NCBI RefSeq assembly: GCF_025165795.1
Contig: NZ_JAJAGO010000008.1
Span: 186,001 to 250,000, forward strand
Length of the DNA: 64,000 nt
Reading direction: 5' to 3'
Source: Streptomyces gossypii
Lineage (GTDB): Bacteria > Actinomycetota > Actinomycetes > Streptomycetales > Streptomycetaceae
This document shows positions 61,397 through 64,000 of this stretch, piece after piece. The notes below the pieces were generated by a model that had not been told where the DNA came from, made no database searches, and saw only the letters and a program-made list of their open reading frames with translations. The stretch's first letter is position 1; every line of letters begins with the position of its first letter. The position numbers were made by a program, and so were the translations under genes.

Positions 61397-62371
61397 GTGC
61401 CAGAGACCTCCACTACTTCGCGCGAGCGGCCCGGCAGGCGTTTCCGGGCCCTCGCGGGCTTCGCCGTGCTGCTCGGGATCGCCGGGTACCTGGTGACGCA
61501 GTACGTCATGGGCGGGGCGGGCCCGGCCCGTTGCACGGTACGTGCCGCGGTCGGCGGCGGCGAGGATGGCGGGGACGGCGGGAAGGCCGAGTACGAAGTG
61601 CCCCCCGCGCAGGCGGCCAACGCCGCGACCATCGAGGCGGTCGCCTCCGTGCGTCAACTGCCGGAGCAGGCGGTGACGATAGCCCTGGCCACTGCCATGC
61701 AGGAGTCCGGGCTGCGCAATCTCAGCCATGGCGACCGCGATTCGCTCGGGCTCTTCCAGCAGCGGCCCTCGCAGGGCTGGGGCACCGAGGAGCAGATCCT
61801 CGATCCGGTCTACTCGGCCGGGAAGTTCTACGACCATCTGGTGAAGATCCCCGACTACACCGAGCTCCCGTTGACCGTCGCCGCGCAGAAGGTTCAGCGC
61901 AGCGGCTACCCCGACGCGTACGCCAAGCATGAGACGAACGCCTCACTCCTCACCGCTGCGCTCACCGGCCGCCGGGCCGCCGCCCTCAACTGCACCACCG
62001 GCCCGGAGGGCGTCAGCGGCCCCGGCGACCTCGCCGAGGTGCGGGAGAAGCTCATGCGGGACTTCGGCGAGGACGTGCTCACCGCGCCGGGCAGCGAGGC
62101 AGCGGGCGCCGAGGACGGCGGCGCGGGCAGCGGGGGCGGCCGGAGCAAGCGGCCCACCGACCTGGCCATCCCCGCGGGCGGGAAGCAGCGCGGCTGGGAG
62201 CTGGCGCACTGGGCGGTTGCGCACTCGGCGGAGCTGCGTATCGAGCGGATCTCCTACGCGGGCCGGGTGTGGAGCGCGGGGCTTTCCGAGGACGGCTGGC
62301 GCGAGTCCGAGGAGCCCGGGGCGGGCGGTTCTGCGGTCGTGCTGCGGCTCGCCACCGCTGCGCAGTCGTAG
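61397..62371 (+). CDS. Membrane-anchored lysozyme-like (SLT-type) protein
   Basis: A 324-residue protein with one N-terminal helix (LAGFAVLLGIAGYLVTQYVM) and an extracellular domain. VTIALATAMQESGLRNLSHG followed by DSLGLFQQRPSQGWG resembles the catalytic Glu region of SLT-type muramidases. Databases often label these heavy-metal transporters, for which there is no support. Start is GTG at 61397; TTG three codons earlier is an alternative. The gene lies 41 bp from dapE, divergently, so both promoters overlap. The remaining C-terminus lacks known motifs. Activity unproven. Confidence 0.72.
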   Translation: MPETSTTSRERPGRRFRALAGFAVLLGIAGYLVTQYVMGGAGPARCTVRAAVGGGEDGGDGGKAEYEVPPAQAANAATIEAVASVRQLPEQAVTIALATAMQESGLRNLSHGDRDSLGLFQQRPSQGWGTEEQILDPVYSAGKFYDHLVKIPDYTELPLTVAAQKVQRSGYPDAYAKHETNASLLTAALTGRRAAALNCTTGPEGVSGPGDLAEVREKLMRDFGEDVLTAPGSEAAGAEDGGAGSGGGRSKRPTDLAIPAGGKQRGWELAHWAVAHSAELRIERISYAGRVWSAGLSEDGWRESEEPGAGGSAVVLRLATAAQS

Positions 62372-62703
62372 GCATTCGGACAGACGCCCGGCACCTCACT
62401 CTGGAGCGGGAGAGTACGGCCCCCGCGGACTCCGTACGGCGCCGTTCCGGCGGCTCGCGGGAGCCGGTCCCGAACCGTTGGCGAGGCCGGGGTGAGACGT
62501 TTCCCCGGACGTTCCGGCGCGGGCGGATTGCCCCGTTTCACCCGAAACAGATAATGCGACTCATTGCCAATCCTTTACCGGAGCGGCCCGCAACCTCGGG
62601 CCCGCCCAGGGCGATAGGCAGAGCGCGTCGCGACCAGCAAGCAACGGAAGCCCGGCCGCGGCCCACTTCCGAAGCAGCACCCCACTCCGCCCGAAGGAGC
62701 ACT
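62372..62703. promoter_or_regulatory. Spacer with paired inverted repeats upstream of the secreted protein
   Basis: 332 bp. GTTTCacccGAAAC (62537-62550) and AATGcgactCATT (62555-62567) stand next to each other about 140 bp upstream of the next gene, in an otherwise GC-rich stretch. A possible double operator. I see no further gene. Confidence 0.4.
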
Positions 62704-62976
62704 ATGTCTTCCCTCCCCCTCAGCCGCCGGATCGCTCAGGCCGCGCTGCTCACCGCAGCGGGTGCCGTGGGCGTCATCGGCGCGGCCGGTGCGGCCGCCG
62801 CCGCCCCCGCCGCGCCAGTACCGGACAAGGCCGGGCTCTCCCATCCGGACAGCCCGGACGTCCAGCAGGCCCTCGGTGGGACCGAGTCGAAGATGAGCGC
62901 GCTGACGGCCACCGACGCCGTCGGTCAGGGGCAGCTCGCCAACCCCCTGGCCACCGGTCAGCTGGGCCCCAACTGA
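62704..62976 (+). CDS. Small secreted protein
   Basis: A 90-residue protein. The first 33 residues are a Sec signal peptide (RRIAQAALLTAAGAVGVIGA ending AAAAPAAP). The mature part of about 55 residues is Gly/Gln/Leu-rich without Cys. The ATG at 62704 follows GAAGGAG closely. It is not a chaplin, as it lacks the repeated core, and databases sometimes mislabel such proteins ATP-binding. Function unknown. Confidence 0.78.
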   Translation: MSSLPLSRRIAQAALLTAAGAVGVIGAAGAAAAAPAAPVPDKAGLSHPDSPDVQQALGGTESKMSALTATDAVGQGQLANPLATGQLGPN

Positions 62977-63018
62977 GACGTCCCTGCTGCCGGTGCCGAG
63001 GCGGGCCGGCGATTCCGG

Positions 63019-63051
63019 GAAGGGCTCCGGTGCCAGTCACCGGGGCCCTTC
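63019..63051. terminator. Bidirectional terminator after the secreted protein gene
   Basis: A 14-bp near-perfect stem (63019-63032 with 63038-63051) with a 5-base loop, between convergent genes. Confidence 0.8.
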
Positions 63052-63113
63052 TCCACGCCCGGCCGCCGGACGCTCCCCGTACGCCGTCAACGAGCGGTCC
63101 GCGCTGGAGCCTC

Positions 63114-64000
63114 TCAGGCCGTCAGCCGCCGCACGGCGTCCCGCACCCGCTCGTCCGTCGCCGTGAACGCGATCCGCACGAAACGCTCGCCCGCTGCCCC
63201 GTAGAACTCCCCGGGTGCCACCAGGATCCCGCGTTCGGACAGCTCGCGGACCGTGTCCCAGCACGGCTCGTCCCGAGTCGCCCAGAGGTAGAGCGAAGCC
63301 TCGCTGTGCTCGATCCGGAAGCCGTTCGCCTCCAGCGCGCCCCGCAGCGCGGCGCGGCGGGCCGCGTAACGCTCACGCTGCCGCGCCACATGCGTGTCGT
63401 CCCCGAGCGCCGCCACCGCCGCCGCCTGCACCGGAGCCGGGCTCATCATCCCCCCGTGCTTGCGGATCTGGAGCAGCTCGCCCAGCACGGCGGAGTCGCC
63501 GACGGCGAAGGCCGCGCGGTACCCGGCGAGATTGGAGCGCTTGGAGAGCGAGTGGACGGCGACGATCCCCTCGTACGAACCGCCGCAGACCTCCGGGTGC
63601 AGCACGGAGACCGGATCAGCCTCCCAGCCCAGTTCCAGATAGCACTCGTCACTGAACACCAGCACGCCGTGCTCCCGGGCCCAGGCCACCGCCTCGCGCA
63701 GCGCCTCCTTGCCCTGCACCCGGCCGGTGGGGTTGGACGGCGAGTTGAGCCAGAGCAGGCGCAGACCGCGCGGGTCCAGCTCCACGACGCTCTCGTAGGG
63801 GACTGGTTCAGCGCCCGTCAGCCGGGCGCCGACCTCGTACGTCGGGTAGGCCAGCCGGGGATACGCCACCCGGTCTCCGGCGCCGAGGCCCAGCTGCGTC
63901 GGCAGCCAGGCGACCAGCTCCTTCGATCCGACGACGGGCAGCACATGGGAGTGCGTGAGGCCGCGGGCACCCAGCCTGCGCCCGCACCAGTCCACGATGG
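63114..64000 (-). CDS. dapC: N-succinyldiaminopimelate aminotransferase DapC, N-terminus outside window
   Basis: A PLP-dependent class I aminotransferase; about 295 C-terminal residues are visible and the frame runs on at the window edge, so the true start is outside. HVLPVVGSKELVAWL, LWLNSPSNPTGRV with the substrate-binding Asn, FSDECYLELGW and VHSLSKRSNLAGYRAAF (PLP lysine in SKRS) identify it. DapC transfers an amino group to N-succinyl-2-amino-6-ketopimelate, the step before DapE, whose gene lies 2 kb away on the same strand. Confidence 0.9.
   Translation of the reverse strand, partial: IVDWCGRRLGARGLTHSHVLPVVGSKELVAWLPTQLGLGAGDRVAYPRLAYPTYEVGARLTGAEPVPYESVVELDPRGLRLLWLNSPSNPTGRVQGKEALREAVAWAREHGVLVFSDECYLELGWEADPVSVLHPEVCGGSYEGIVAVHSLSKRSNLAGYRAAFAVGDSAVLGELLQIRKHGGMMSPAPVQAAAVAALGDDTHVARQRERYAARRAALRGALEANGFRIEHSEASLYLWATRDEPCWDTVRELSERGILVAPGEFYGAAGERFVRIAFTATDERVRDAVRRLTA

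Overview
This 64 kb window looks like the conserved core of a Streptomyces or close actinomycete chromosome. The DNA is very GC-rich, coding regions have G or C at almost every third codon position, GTG starts are common and short ATGA/GTGA/TGATG overlaps link genes. The gene content is typical of the group: WblC/WhiB7, AdnAB, UvrD2, mycoredoxin, MoeZ, a sigma factor/anti-sigma/HtrA/TatB/Mrp block, a second DHPS-like FolP2, and DapE/DapC. I recognised no rRNA, tRNA, prophage, insertion sequence, CRISPR array or large biosynthetic cluster.

Layout. 1-4.7 kb: the end of a zincin-like protein gene, a Nudix hydrolase, a TerD-AIM24 fusion with two stand-alone AIM24 genes, and a YgjP-like metallopeptidase. 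4.8-8.9 kb: a ThiF/cyclodehydratase-like protein, an ABC1-type kinase, and the wblC (whiB7) locus. That locus has a long leader with an upstream reading frame and an intrinsic terminator, followed by two very small genes. 8.9-22.3 kb: a DNA-repair and redox block, mostly on the minus strand (uvrD2, adnA-adnB, alkyltransferase-like protein, M20 peptidase, nudC), with divergent mycoredoxin. 22.4-34.3 kb: a large membrane protein with a degenerate kinase-like middle, moeZ, a DUF3492 glycosyltransferase, membrane protein and epimerase cluster, then a DUF3152 putative zinc protease coupled to an alpha/beta hydrolase. 34.4-43.4 kb: small conserved actinobacterial genes (TetR, DUF3107, a ferritin-like protein), a DEAD-box helicase that appears to start at CTG, an alpha/beta hydrolase, MarC, PHP, DUF6758 and SUFU-domain genes. 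43.8-48.4 kb: a magnesium-themed group (corA, a soluble MgtE-like regulator, DUF1003). 48.4-56 kb: mrp, tatB, htrA, anti-sigma and sigma genes and a divergent O-methyltransferase, in an order I recall from the mycobacterial sigE region. 56-64 kb: DUF3117, an enoyl-CoA hydratase, tag, a DivIVA-like protein, folP2, a LOG-family protein, dapE, a membrane-anchored lysozyme-like protein, a small secreted protein and the start-truncated dapC.

How the parts work together. Three themes recur. The first is stress-responsive control. Exact GGAAT-N18-GTT (SigR-type) promoters precede mycoredoxin and moeZ, a GGAAC-N18-GTT element precedes the ECF sigma gene, and the wblC leader has the parts expected of ribosome-mediated attenuation. 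The second is double-strand-break and alkylation repair (AdnAB, UvrD2, ATL, Tag). The third is cell-envelope upkeep (HtrA, Tat, the diaminopimelate pathway, the glycosyltransferase cluster).

I did not find a clearly novel multi-gene defence or biosynthetic system. The observations most worth following up are the wblC leader architecture, the orphan cyclodehydratase-like ThiF protein, the apparent CTG start of the DEAD-box helicase, a 62-bp duplication of the enoyl-CoA hydratase tail that now encodes the end of tag, the missing active-site loops of FolP2, and the pseudokinase-like insert in the membrane protein.
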